A stretch of DNA of 64,000 nucleotides, taken from contig CAWJNE010000012.1 of assembly GCA_963844175.1 (NCBI GenBank), positions 1 through 64,000 on the forward strand, written 5' to 3'. The position numbers and the translations under genes were made by a program. The notes beneath the pieces were generated by a model. That model did not search any database, was not told the DNA's origin, and worked only from the letters and a program-made list of their open reading frames with translations. Below are positions 17,050 to 24,798 of this stretch, one piece after another (the first letter of the stretch is position 1; every line of letters starts with the position of its first letter). The DNA comes from JALZMG01 sp963844175 (GTDB lineage: Bacteria; Actinomycetota; Acidimicrobiia; Acidimicrobiales; Ilumatobacteraceae).

Positions 17050-18027
17050 GTGACGGCTCCGCGGATCCTCCGCCTGCGCGACGAGCTGGCCGAGATCGGC
17101 GTCCCCATCGACCCCACCGACGACTGGGGGTCGCTCGTGCTCGCCGAGCTCGACTACGCCTTGCGACCACGCCTGCACGAGCGCCGGATCCCGAGCGTCG
17201 GGGCGATCATCCAGCCGACGACGCCTCCGCAGTCGTGGGAACAGGCGACCCGCCTCGTGGTCACGCTGCGTCCCGTCGAGTCGATGCCGCTGAACGGCGC
17301 CCGCCTGTTCGCCGACGGCATCTCGAGCTGGTTGATCCGCACCGCCGACGGCGCCGACGAGTGGGCGGTGTTCGATCGTCCGGCGGGGTCCGAGCGGGAC
17401 CTGGTCGTGCTCTCCCAGGCGATGGGGGCGACGGTCGTCCAGCGCCACCCGAACGGGATGGTGCGGGTGATCGGTCCGTTCGGCGTGCTCCGGTGGGAGG
17501 GGCTGCGGTGGCAGCTCGAGCCGCCCGTGTCCGAGTGGATCGACGAGGTCGCGGCGATGGCCGAGCAGCCGGCGCGCGAGGTCCTCGAGTTGTTGCTCGA
17601 GTTCGCCGTGCACGACCTCGGCGCACGCGGCATCGGCGCCCTGCTCGTCTACCGCCCGGACGGCCAACCGCCCGGCGAGTTCCAGCTCCGCCTGCCGGAA
17701 CCCCCCGCCCTCGACGTGAGGGTGCCGGCCGACCTTGCACCACTGCGCCATGCGCTGGCCCAGACCGACGGCGCCGCAGTCCTCGATTCAGACGGCGTGC
17801 TGCGCCAACTCGGCGTCCGCCTCGTCCCGAGCCCGCGCGCCGAGACCGAGGTCGACGGCCTGCGCGGCATGCGCCACACCTCGGCGCGCCGATACAGCTT
17901 CGACGACCCGACGGCCACGATGATCGTCGTCAGCGAGGACGGTCCGGTGACGGTCCTCCGCGGCGGTGACGTGATCGGCACGTCGCCGGCTCGTGGCGTG
18001 CCGATCACGCCGGACGTGACCCCGTAG
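17050..18027 (+). CDS. protein with a diadenylate-cyclase-like (DisA_N/DAC) C-terminal domain
   Basis: This 325-aa protein has an N-terminal region of about 175 residues that I do not recognise and a C-terminal region that fits the DAC fold, which makes cyclic di-AMP from two ATP. Seen in order: GARGIGALLVYRPDG (first strand), the DGA motif in QTDGAAVLDSDGVLRQLGVR, GMRHTSARRYSFDD in the place of the GTRHR motif, and MIVVSEDGPVTVLRGG (final strand). The third catalytic motif reads RHT, not RHR, so activity is uncertain. It lacks the DNA-binding HhH domain of DisA and the membrane helices of CdaA. GTG at 17050 follows the repeat spacer. The fructosamine kinase gene follows after 7 bp. Confidence 0.72.
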   Translation: MTAPRILRLRDELAEIGVPIDPTDDWGSLVLAELDYALRPRLHERRIPSVGAIIQPTTPPQSWEQATRLVVTLRPVESMPLNGARLFADGISSWLIRTADGADEWAVFDRPAGSERDLVVLSQAMGATVVQRHPNGMVRVIGPFGVLRWEGLRWQLEPPVSEWIDEVAAMAEQPAREVLELLLEFAVHDLGARGIGALLVYRPDGQPPGEFQLRLPEPPALDVRVPADLAPLRHALAQTDGAAVLDSDGVLRQLGVRLVPSPRAETEVDGLRGMRHTSARRYSFDDPTATMIVVSEDGPVTVLRGGDVIGTSPARGVPITPDVTP

Positions 18028-18034
18028 CGGTTCC

Positions 18035-18895
18035 GTGGACTCCGACCTGTCCTCGGCACTGGGCGCCGCGCTCGGCACCGAGGTGCGCTCGAGCACGCCC
18101 GTCCACGGAGGTGACGTCGCGCTGGCCTACCGCTGCGAGCTCGCCGACGGGCGTCGCGTGTTCGCCAAGACGCACGGCCGGCCACCTCCCGGGTTCTTCT
18201 CGACCGAGGCCAGCGGCCTGACCTGGCTGGCCGAGCCGGCGGTGGTCGCCGTGGCCGAGGTGCTGGCGGTCAGCGACACCGACCCGGCGTTCCTCGTCCT
18301 GTCCTGGATCGACGCCGGCCGGTCGACGCCCGACGAGGCCGAGCTCGGACGGCAGCTCGCCGCGCTGCACCGAGCCGGCGCACCGTGCTTCGGGCGCACG
18401 GACCGGCGGACCACGGGCAGCCGCGCCCTTCCCAACGAGCCCACGGCCGGCTGGGCCGAGTTCTACGCCTCGTGCCGCCTGCTGCCGCTGGCCCGGATGG
18501 CCCGCACGGCGGACGCGCTGGCGGCGTCGACGATCGCCGACCTCGAGCGGCTGGCCGAACGGCTCGACCACTTCGGCGCCGCCGACGAGGCGCCGGCGCG
18601 GCTGCACGGCGACCTGTGGGCCGGCAACCGGCTCGTCGACCGCCGCGGCACGAGCTGGCTCATCGACCCCGCCGCTCACGGCGGGCACCGCGAGTTCGAC
18701 CTGGCGATGATGCGTCTCTTCGGCGGGTTCGGGCCGGCCTGCTTCGCCGCCTACCAGGAGGTGTTCCCGCTGGCCGCGGGGTGGGAGGAACGCGTTCCGC
18801 TCCACCAGATCGCGCCGCTCGTCGTGCACGCCATCAAGTTCGGCGGCGGGTACGGCCCGGCCGCCACAGCCGCCATCGAGCGATATGTCAGCTGA
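18035..18895 (+). CDS. fructosamine kinase family protein
   Basis: This 286-aa protein has the phosphotransferase fold of ketosamine kinases: FAKTHGRPPPGFFSTEASGL with the ATP-binding lysine and the family's F..EA.GL pattern, the catalytic HGDLWAGN, and IDPAAHGGHREFDLAMMRLF with the metal-binding aspartate. These enzymes phosphorylate glycated amino groups so that they come off proteins. GTG at 18035 is the start. It lies 7 bp after the DAC-like gene, likely the same transcript, and ends at a strong hairpin. Confidence 0.9.
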   Translation: MDSDLSSALGAALGTEVRSSTPVHGGDVALAYRCELADGRRVFAKTHGRPPPGFFSTEASGLTWLAEPAVVAVAEVLAVSDTDPAFLVLSWIDAGRSTPDEAELGRQLAALHRAGAPCFGRTDRRTTGSRALPNEPTAGWAEFYASCRLLPLARMARTADALAASTIADLERLAERLDHFGAADEAPARLHGDLWAGNRLVDRRGTSWLIDPAAHGGHREFDLAMMRLFGGFGPACFAAYQEVFPLAAGWEERVPLHQIAPLVVHAIKFGGGYGPAATAAIERYVS

Positions 18896-18906
18896 GGCTG
18901 CGGAGC

Positions 18907-18945
18907 GATGAGCGATGAGCGGTCGCTGACCGCTCATCGCTCATC
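18907..18945. terminator. 18-bp perfect hairpin between convergent genes
   Basis: GATGAGCGATGAGCGGTC (18907-18924) and its exact reverse complement (18928-18945) enclose a 3-base loop. The hairpin starts 11 bp after the fructosamine kinase stop and covers the psuG stop codon on the other strand. It could end both transcripts; there is no T-tract. Confidence 0.75.
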
Positions 18946-19846
18946 CCATCGGCGCCACCGCTCCGGCCACCTCGGCGGCGACGGCGGCGTTCTGCACGGC
19001 AAGGGCCAGGTTGGCGGGCACGCTGCGGCCCGCCGTCGCCTCGGCGATGCGGCCGAGCACGAACGGGGTGACGGCGGATCCACTGGCCCCGGCGTCGACG
19101 GCGTCGGCCAACGCCCGATCGACGGCGTCGTCGAGGACCGCCGCTTCGAGCTCGTCGGTCGGCGGGATGGGAACCGTGAGCAGCACCCCGACGTCGGGGC
19201 GGGCCCGGTTGGCCAGGACGCTCGCCACCTCCGCCGCCGACTCGACCCGATGGGCCACCGGCAAGCCCGACGACCTGACGTAGAAGGCGGGGAACCAGTC
19301 GTGGCGCCACCCGAGCACCGGCACACCGACCGTCTCCAGGTGCTCAAGCGTGCGGGCCAGGTCGAGGAACGCCTTGGCTCCTGCGCACACGGTGACCACG
19401 GGGTGGCGGGCCAGTGCGTCGAGGTCGGCCGAGACGTCACCGGTGTGCTCCACACCCCGGTGCACACCGCCGATCCCGCCCGTGGCGAAGACCGAGACGC
19501 CAGCCGTCGCGGCGAGGGCCAGCGCGCCCGAGACCGTCGTCGCGCCGACGTCCCAGGACTGGGCGACGGCGACGGCGAGATCGCGTTCGGCGGTCTTGCG
19601 CGCCGGCCCGAGGATCCGTCCGTGCTCCGCGGGGTCGAGCCCGACGCGGGGTCGTCCGTCGACGACGGCCGTGACGGCGGGGACCGCGCCGCCGGCACGG
19701 ACGGCGGCGATGCATCGCTCGAGGGCGTCGGCGTTGGCCGGCGACGGCAGCCCGAGGTGGGAGAAGATCGTCGACTCCAGGGCCACGACCGGCACGCCGT
19801 CGGCGATGGCGGCGGCGACCTCGTCCGACACGACCGGGCGGATCAT
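18941..19846 (-). CDS. psuG: pseudouridine-5'-phosphate glycosidase
   Basis: This 301-aa protein has the PsuG core: VALESTIFSHLGLP near the N-terminus, the catalytic lysine region in GPARKTAERD, the conserved FATGGIGGVHRG and the C-terminal NLALAVQNA segment. PsuG splits pseudouridine 5'-phosphate into uracil and ribose 5-phosphate. No psuK kinase gene is adjacent; the upstream gene encodes an rRNA uracil methyltransferase, which overlaps it as ATGA and suggests an RNA-modification theme. Confidence 0.92.
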   Translation of the reverse strand: MIRPVVSDEVAAAIADGVPVVALESTIFSHLGLPSPANADALERCIAAVRAGGAVPAVTAVVDGRPRVGLDPAEHGRILGPARKTAERDLAVAVAQSWDVGATTVSGALALAATAGVSVFATGGIGGVHRGVEHTGDVSADLDALARHPVVTVCAGAKAFLDLARTLEHLETVGVPVLGWRHDWFPAFYVRSSGLPVAHRVESAAEVASVLANRARPDVGVLLTVPIPPTDELEAAVLDDAVDRALADAVDAGASGSAVTPFVLGRIAEATAGRSVPANLALAVQNAAVAAEVAGAVAPMG

Positions 19847-21036
19847 CGCTCGCCCTTCGATCTGACGAACCGGCTGACCGCCTCGACGTGAGTGGTGTGC
19901 GGGAAGGTGTCGATGACCTCCGAACGCTCGTGCCGGAAGCCCACGCCGGCGAGCAGCCGGGCGTCGCGCGCCAGCGACGCGGCGTCACAGCTGACGAGGA
20001 CGAGCACCGGCGTGGTCGTCCGGGCCAGCGCGTGCACCCCGGGCTTGCCCAGCCCGCTGCGAGCTGGGTCCGCCACGACGACGTCGATCGGGTCGTCGGC
20101 GGCGGCGTGCCATCCGCCGAACTCGCCGCGCACGACCTCGGCCTGACGATCGTGCAGGTTGCGCACGGCATCGGCGACGGCGGTGCGCGCCGTCTCGACG
20201 GCGACGATCCGCGTCGGCGCCGTCGTGGCGCACGCCGCCAGCACACCCACGCCGCAGTAGGCGTCGACGACGAGTCCCGCAGCCTCGAGCTCGGGCGCGG
20301 AACGGCGGACGGTGTCGGCGAGCAGTTCGGCGGCGGCGGGGCCGGACTGGAAGAACGACCCCATCGACACGTGCAACCGGCGGCCGGCCACGTCCTCGTG
20401 GAGCAGCGCCGACGACCCAGTGGCCGTCTCGTCGGGGAGGCCATGGACCGTGCCGATCGCCTGGTCCCAGCGCGCCGCCAGCGCGCCGGTCGCCGTCGAG
20501 ACGCGCAGCGTCAGCTCGACGCCTTGATCGAGGCGCAGCTCCGGGAGCAGCGCGGCGAGACGTGGGTGGGCGACGAGACAGGCCGGCGCAGCGACGATCT
20601 CGTGCGAGCTCTCGGAACGGAAGCCGACCAGGCCGTCGGCATCAGCGGCGACGCGTACCGTGGTCCGGTACCCGCCCGCCGGCACGGCCCCGCCGTGTTC
20701 GACGACCGGTGCGGCGACGCCACCCGTCCGCCGCAGCGCGTCGATGACGATCTCGACCCGGGCCGCCCGCTGGGCCTCGAGGGTGAGGTGCTGCCACCCG
20801 CACCCGCCGCACCCGGCCCGTCGCGATGCGCACGGAGGCGTGACGCGCGCCGGTGACGGGTCGATGACGGCGACCGTGATGGCGCGGGCCCAGTCCTTCT
20901 TCGCCGTCAGCACCTCGGCCTCGACCGTCTCCCCCGGCGCAGCGCCACGCACGAACACCACGCGACCCGAGTCGTCGCGGGCGATCGCGTCGCCACCGGC
21001 GACGAACCGGTCGGGACGCAGGAGCAGGGTCGTCAC
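19843..21036 (-). CDS. 23S rRNA (uracil-C5)-methyltransferase, RlmD/RumA type
   Basis: This 397-aa TrmA-family enzyme transfers a methyl group from SAM to C5 of uracil in rRNA. An N-terminal TRAM-like beta domain (VVFVRGAAPGETVEAEVL) precedes an iron-sulfur motif C..6..CGGCGWQHL. Then come the SAM motif DAYCGVGVLA, VVADPARSGLG and the catalytic cysteine in VLVSCDAASLARD. GTG at 21036 is the start. It overlaps psuG by four bases and diverges from rpe over 37 bp. The exact target base cannot be read from sequence. Confidence 0.9.
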   Translation of the reverse strand: MTTLLLRPDRFVAGGDAIARDDSGRVVFVRGAAPGETVEAEVLTAKKDWARAITVAVIDPSPARVTPPCASRRAGCGGCGWQHLTLEAQRAARVEIVIDALRRTGGVAAPVVEHGGAVPAGGYRTTVRVAADADGLVGFRSESSHEIVAAPACLVAHPRLAALLPELRLDQGVELTLRVSTATGALAARWDQAIGTVHGLPDETATGSSALLHEDVAGRRLHVSMGSFFQSGPAAAELLADTVRRSAPELEAAGLVVDAYCGVGVLAACATTAPTRIVAVETARTAVADAVRNLHDRQAEVVRGEFGGWHAAADDPIDVVVADPARSGLGKPGVHALARTTTPVLVLVSCDAASLARDARLLAGVGFRHERSEVIDTFPHTTHVEAVSRFVRSKGER

Positions 21037-21073
21037 CGGCGCGGATGCTACGGCCAGGTACGTTCCCTGATCG

Positions 21074-21763
21074 ATGGCCCGACCGATCGAGATCGCCCCG
21101 TCGGTCCTGCCCGCCGACTTCTCCCGGCTCGGCGACGAGGTCGTCGCGCTCCAGGACGCCGGCGTCGACATCATCCAGTGGGACGTGATGGACGGACAGT
21201 TCGTCCCCAATCTGACGTTCGGCCCCGACGTCGTCGCTTCGGTGCGTGAGCGGGTGTCCGTGCCGTTCGAGGCCCACTTGATGGTCCTCACGCCGGAGGT
21301 CCTGGCCCAGCGGTTCGTCGAGGCCGGCTGCCGGCGCCTGATCGTGCACGCCGAGTCGACCACCCACCTGCACCGGACGCTGGGGATGATCCGTGACGAT
21401 CTCGGCGCCGCCGCCGCCGTGGCGATCGTCCCGGCCACGCCGCCGGCGGCCATCGCCCACGTCCTCGACCTGGTCGAGCTGGTGCTGGTCATGACGGTCA
21501 ACCCCGGCTTCGGGGGCCAGCCGTACCTGGCGTCGATGGAACCGAAGGTGACCGAGGTCGCCCGGATGCTCGCCGAGCGGGGCCTCGCCGAGGCCGTCGA
21601 CATCGAGGTCGACGGGGGCATCGCTCCCGAGACGGTGGGTGGCGCGGCCGCCGCCGGCGCCAACGTGCTGGTCGCCGGCACCGCGCTGTACCGCGACCCC
21701 GACGGGCTCGGCCACGCCGTCGCCGAGCTGCGCCGACGCGCCGAGGCCGCCCGGCCGGCGTGA
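21074..21763 (+). CDS. rpe: ribulose-phosphate 3-epimerase
   Basis: This 229-aa TIM-barrel enzyme interconverts ribulose 5-phosphate and xylulose 5-phosphate in the pentose phosphate pathway. Signatures are IAPSVLPADFSRLGDEV, WDVMDGQFVPNLTFGPDVV with the metal-binding and catalytic aspartate, the HLMV histidine, MTVNPGFGGQ and VDGGI. The length is standard. The AddB-like gene starts 32 bp later on the same strand. Confidence 0.97.
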   Translation: MARPIEIAPSVLPADFSRLGDEVVALQDAGVDIIQWDVMDGQFVPNLTFGPDVVASVRERVSVPFEAHLMVLTPEVLAQRFVEAGCRRLIVHAESTTHLHRTLGMIRDDLGAAAAVAIVPATPPAAIAHVLDLVELVLVMTVNPGFGGQPYLASMEPKVTEVARMLAERGLAEAVDIEVDGGIAPETVGGAAAAGANVLVAGTALYRDPDGLGHAVAELRRRAEAARPA

Positions 21764-21795
21764 GGCGATGACACCCCGTCCCTAGGGTCCACGAC

Positions 21796-24700
21796 GTGCC
21801 GATCGACGTCACCGTGACCGCCCACGGAGCTGCCGCGCTCGACGCGCTGGCGTCCGCCGTGCGGCGCGCCAAGGGTGAGGATCCGCTGGCACCCGTCACG
21901 ATCGTCGTCCCCAACAACACCGTCGGCGTCATGGCCCGCCGGGGCCTCGGTCGCCGAGGCGGCGCGGCGGCCGTGGAGGTCCTCACCCTGTTCCGCGTCG
22001 CCGAGCTGCTCGCTGCGCCGACCCTGCGCGCCGCTGGTCGGCGTCCGGTGTCGACGCCCATCGTCGACCTCGCCGTCAAGCAGGTCCTGGCCGACGCTCC
22101 CGGCCGCTACGGGTCCGTGCGCAACCACCCGTCGACCGTGGTCGCCCTGCGCGACGTGTCTCGGGAGCTGCGCATCGCCGGCCCCGGGGCCGTCGATGCC
22201 CTGGCCCGCACGCGGCGCGGGGCCGAACCGGCGCGCGTCGCCGCCGCCGTCGCGCGGCGCCTGGCCGGCGACTGGTACGACGAGGGTGACCTGCTGGCCG
22301 GGGCGGCCGTCGAGGTGCGCGCCGGCCTGCCCCGGCGGTTCGCTCGGGTCATCGTCTACCTCCCCGAGCTGGTGCGGCCGCTCGAGCAGGCCCTGCTCGC
22401 CGCCTTCGGGGCGGTCGGTGCCGTCGAGCTGCTCGTGGCGACCTGCGGCGACGAGCAGGACGACGTGGATCACTCGACGGCCGAGCTGGTCGAGCGGCTG
22501 ACCGGTCGACCGCTCCTCGCCGCACCGGTGGCGCTCGCCGGCGAGGCCCCCAAGGTCGAGGTCGTCTCGACCACCGATGCCGACGACGAGGTCCGCCTCG
22601 CCGTCCGGGCGCTCGTCGACGGCGCCCGACGAGGCGTCCGGTTCGACCGCATGGGGGTGGTGTGGCCGACCGACCGACCGTACGCCCGCATGGTCGAGCA
22701 CCAGCTGGTGGCGGCCGGGATCCCGTGGAACGGCCGGCCCGGTACGCAGACCGCAGAGCTGATGGTCCCGCGGGTGCTCGCCGACCTCCTCGAGCTCGAT
22801 CGCCGTGGCCTGCGGCGGTCCAACCTGATGACGCTGCTCGGCGACGTCCCGGCGCGCGACATCCGCGGCCGTCCGGTCCCCACGGCCCGTTGGGAGCGCA
22901 TCGGCCGGCGCGCCGGCATCGTGCGCGAGGCGGACTGGGAGCGTGGGCTGCACCTGGCCCATGTCGACGCTGCGGCGCACCGGCCCGGCGACGTTCCGGC
23001 CGTCGAGTCGTTGGCGGGACTGGTGGCCGAGTTGCGCATCGCCCTCGGCGACCCGGCCGAGCGCCGGCCGTGGGCAGCGTGGGTCCAGTGGTGCCACGCC
23101 CGGCTCGACCGGTGGTTCAGCCCAGCTGGGCTCGATCGACTCGAGGGCGACGAGCGAGCGGCCTGGGAGCTCACCCAGCGCGTCCTCGATCGCCTCGGGC
23201 ACCTCGACTCGATCGGGGCGCCGGTCACCCGCGCCGAGTTCAGGGCGACCTTCGTCGCCGAGCTGGAGGTCACCCCGGCCCGCCACGGCACGGTCGGTGA
23301 CGGCGTGCACATCGGCTCGATCTCGGGAGCCATCGGCCTCGACCTCGACCTGGTGGTCGTGGTCGGCGCGGCGGACGGCCTGCTCCCCCCACCGCCGCCC
23401 GTCGATCCGCTCCTCGGCGAGGCCGATCGCGTGGCCGCCGGCCTGCCGGGCAACGCCACACGCGTCGAGCGCGCCCACCGGCACTTCGTCGCCCTCACCG
23501 CCACGACGCCCGACGTCCTGGTCACCGTGCCGCGCGGAGATCTGCGCGTCGCCGCCGTCAACCACCCGTCGCGCTGGCTCGAGGCCGTGCCCGCCGTCGT
23601 GCGCTCCATGGATTCTCACGCCCATGCACTGGCGTCGACGGAGTTCCCGGTCTCGGCCGCCGAGCACCGGACCCGTGACCTCTGGGCGGCCGCTCGGGCC
23701 GGTCAGGACGTCCGCCGGCATCCGCTGGCGACGGGCGACATCGTGCTGGCCAGGGCGCTGGCGCTGCGCGACGGTCGAGCCAGCGCCCGGTTGACCGAGT
23801 TCGACGGCGACTTGTCGTCGTTCCCGCCGCCGCCGCTGACCGGTCCGGTGTCGCCAACGCAGATCGAGCAGTGGCGGGCCTGCCCGCACGCCTACTTCGT
23901 CCGGTACCTCCTCGGCGTCCGCCCGATCGACGAGCCGGAGGCGATCGAGATCCTCACGCCGCTCGACCGCGGCAATGCCATCCACGAAGCCATCGACCGG
24001 CTGCACCAGCGGGTCCTCGCCGACGAGCTCCCCGATCCGGCTCCGCACGGCTGGATCGACGTGCACCGGGCCGCCCTCGTCGATCTCGCCGAGGAGGTGG
24101 CGGCCGAGTTGCAGGCGGCCGGGCGGTCCGGGCGGGCGGCGTCGTGGGCCAACGAGCGGGCGGCGATGATCGACGAGCTCGACGAGTGGCTGGTCGAGGA
24201 CGCCCGGGGGTGGGCCGGCCGATCGATCCGGTGCTCCGAGGCGTCCTTCGGCCGCGACGGCGAGGTCGAGGTCCCGATCCGCCTGGCCGACGGCCGGACG
24301 ATCCGGTTCGCCGGCCGGATCGACCGCATCGACCAGCTGCCCGACGGCAGCTTGGTCGTCACCGATCACAAGACCGGCAAGGCCGACCAGTACCGAGCCG
24401 TCGGTCCGGACGATCCCACGCTCGGCGGCACCCGCTTCCAGCTGCCGGTGTACGCCGCCGCCGCCCAGGCGCTGACCAGTCGGCCGGACGCGCTGGTGCG
24501 GGCCGAGTACGCGTTCCTGCGGCGTGGGCAATTCCAGCGCATCGGCGTCACATTCGACGACGCGACGTGGGATGCGGTGCGCGGTGAGCTGGCCGAGGTC
24601 GCCGCCGGCATCGAAGCCGGGTACTTCCCGGCCAGGCCGGCGGCGCCGGAGTGGCGACGGTTCGTGGACTGCTGGTTCTGCGAGCCCGACGGGCTGGGCA

Positions 24701-24798
24701 CCGCCGATCGCTGGTCGCAGTGGGAGCGCAAGCGCCACGACGACCGGCTGGCCCGGTGGTTCGCCGATCCCGAGGACGAAGCGCGGGGACACGGATGA
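21796..24798 (+). CDS. AddB-like helicase-nuclease subunit with PD-(D/E)XK domain
   Basis: This 1000-aa protein is the likely AddB partner of the next gene in an AddAB-type double-strand-break resection complex. The first ~650 residues resemble an inactive helicase half; the Walker A place reads IVVPNNTVGVMARR with no GKT. The C-terminal nuclease has RFAGRIDRIDQ and LVVTDHKTGK with the catalytic D and K. An iron-sulfur clasp is suggested by CPHAYF (about residue 695) and CWFC near the C-terminus. The fourth cysteine usual in this clasp is not seen: the place after CWFC reads EPDGLGTADRW. The GTG start is at 21796. It overlaps addA as ATGA. Confidence 0.82.
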   Translation: MPIDVTVTAHGAAALDALASAVRRAKGEDPLAPVTIVVPNNTVGVMARRGLGRRGGAAAVEVLTLFRVAELLAAPTLRAAGRRPVSTPIVDLAVKQVLADAPGRYGSVRNHPSTVVALRDVSRELRIAGPGAVDALARTRRGAEPARVAAAVARRLAGDWYDEGDLLAGAAVEVRAGLPRRFARVIVYLPELVRPLEQALLAAFGAVGAVELLVATCGDEQDDVDHSTAELVERLTGRPLLAAPVALAGEAPKVEVVSTTDADDEVRLAVRALVDGARRGVRFDRMGVVWPTDRPYARMVEHQLVAAGIPWNGRPGTQTAELMVPRVLADLLELDRRGLRRSNLMTLLGDVPARDIRGRPVPTARWERIGRRAGIVREADWERGLHLAHVDAAAHRPGDVPAVESLAGLVAELRIALGDPAERRPWAAWVQWCHARLDRWFSPAGLDRLEGDERAAWELTQRVLDRLGHLDSIGAPVTRAEFRATFVAELEVTPARHGTVGDGVHIGSISGAIGLDLDLVVVVGAADGLLPPPPPVDPLLGEADRVAAGLPGNATRVERAHRHFVALTATTPDVLVTVPRGDLRVAAVNHPSRWLEAVPAVVRSMDSHAHALASTEFPVSAAEHRTRDLWAAARAGQDVRRHPLATGDIVLARALALRDGRASARLTEFDGDLSSFPPPPLTGPVSPTQIEQWRACPHAYFVRYLLGVRPIDEPEAIEILTPLDRGNAIHEAIDRLHQRVLADELPDPAPHGWIDVHRAALVDLAEEVAAELQAAGRSGRAASWANERAAMIDELDEWLVEDARGWAGRSIRCSEASFGRDGEVEVPIRLADGRTIRFAGRIDRIDQLPDGSLVVTDHKTGKADQYRAVGPDDPTLGGTRFQLPVYAAAAQALTSRPDALVRAEYAFLRRGQFQRIGVTFDDATWDAVRGELAEVAAGIEAGYFPARPAAPEWRRFVDCWFCEPDGLGTADRWSQWERKRHDDRLARWFADPEDEARGHG

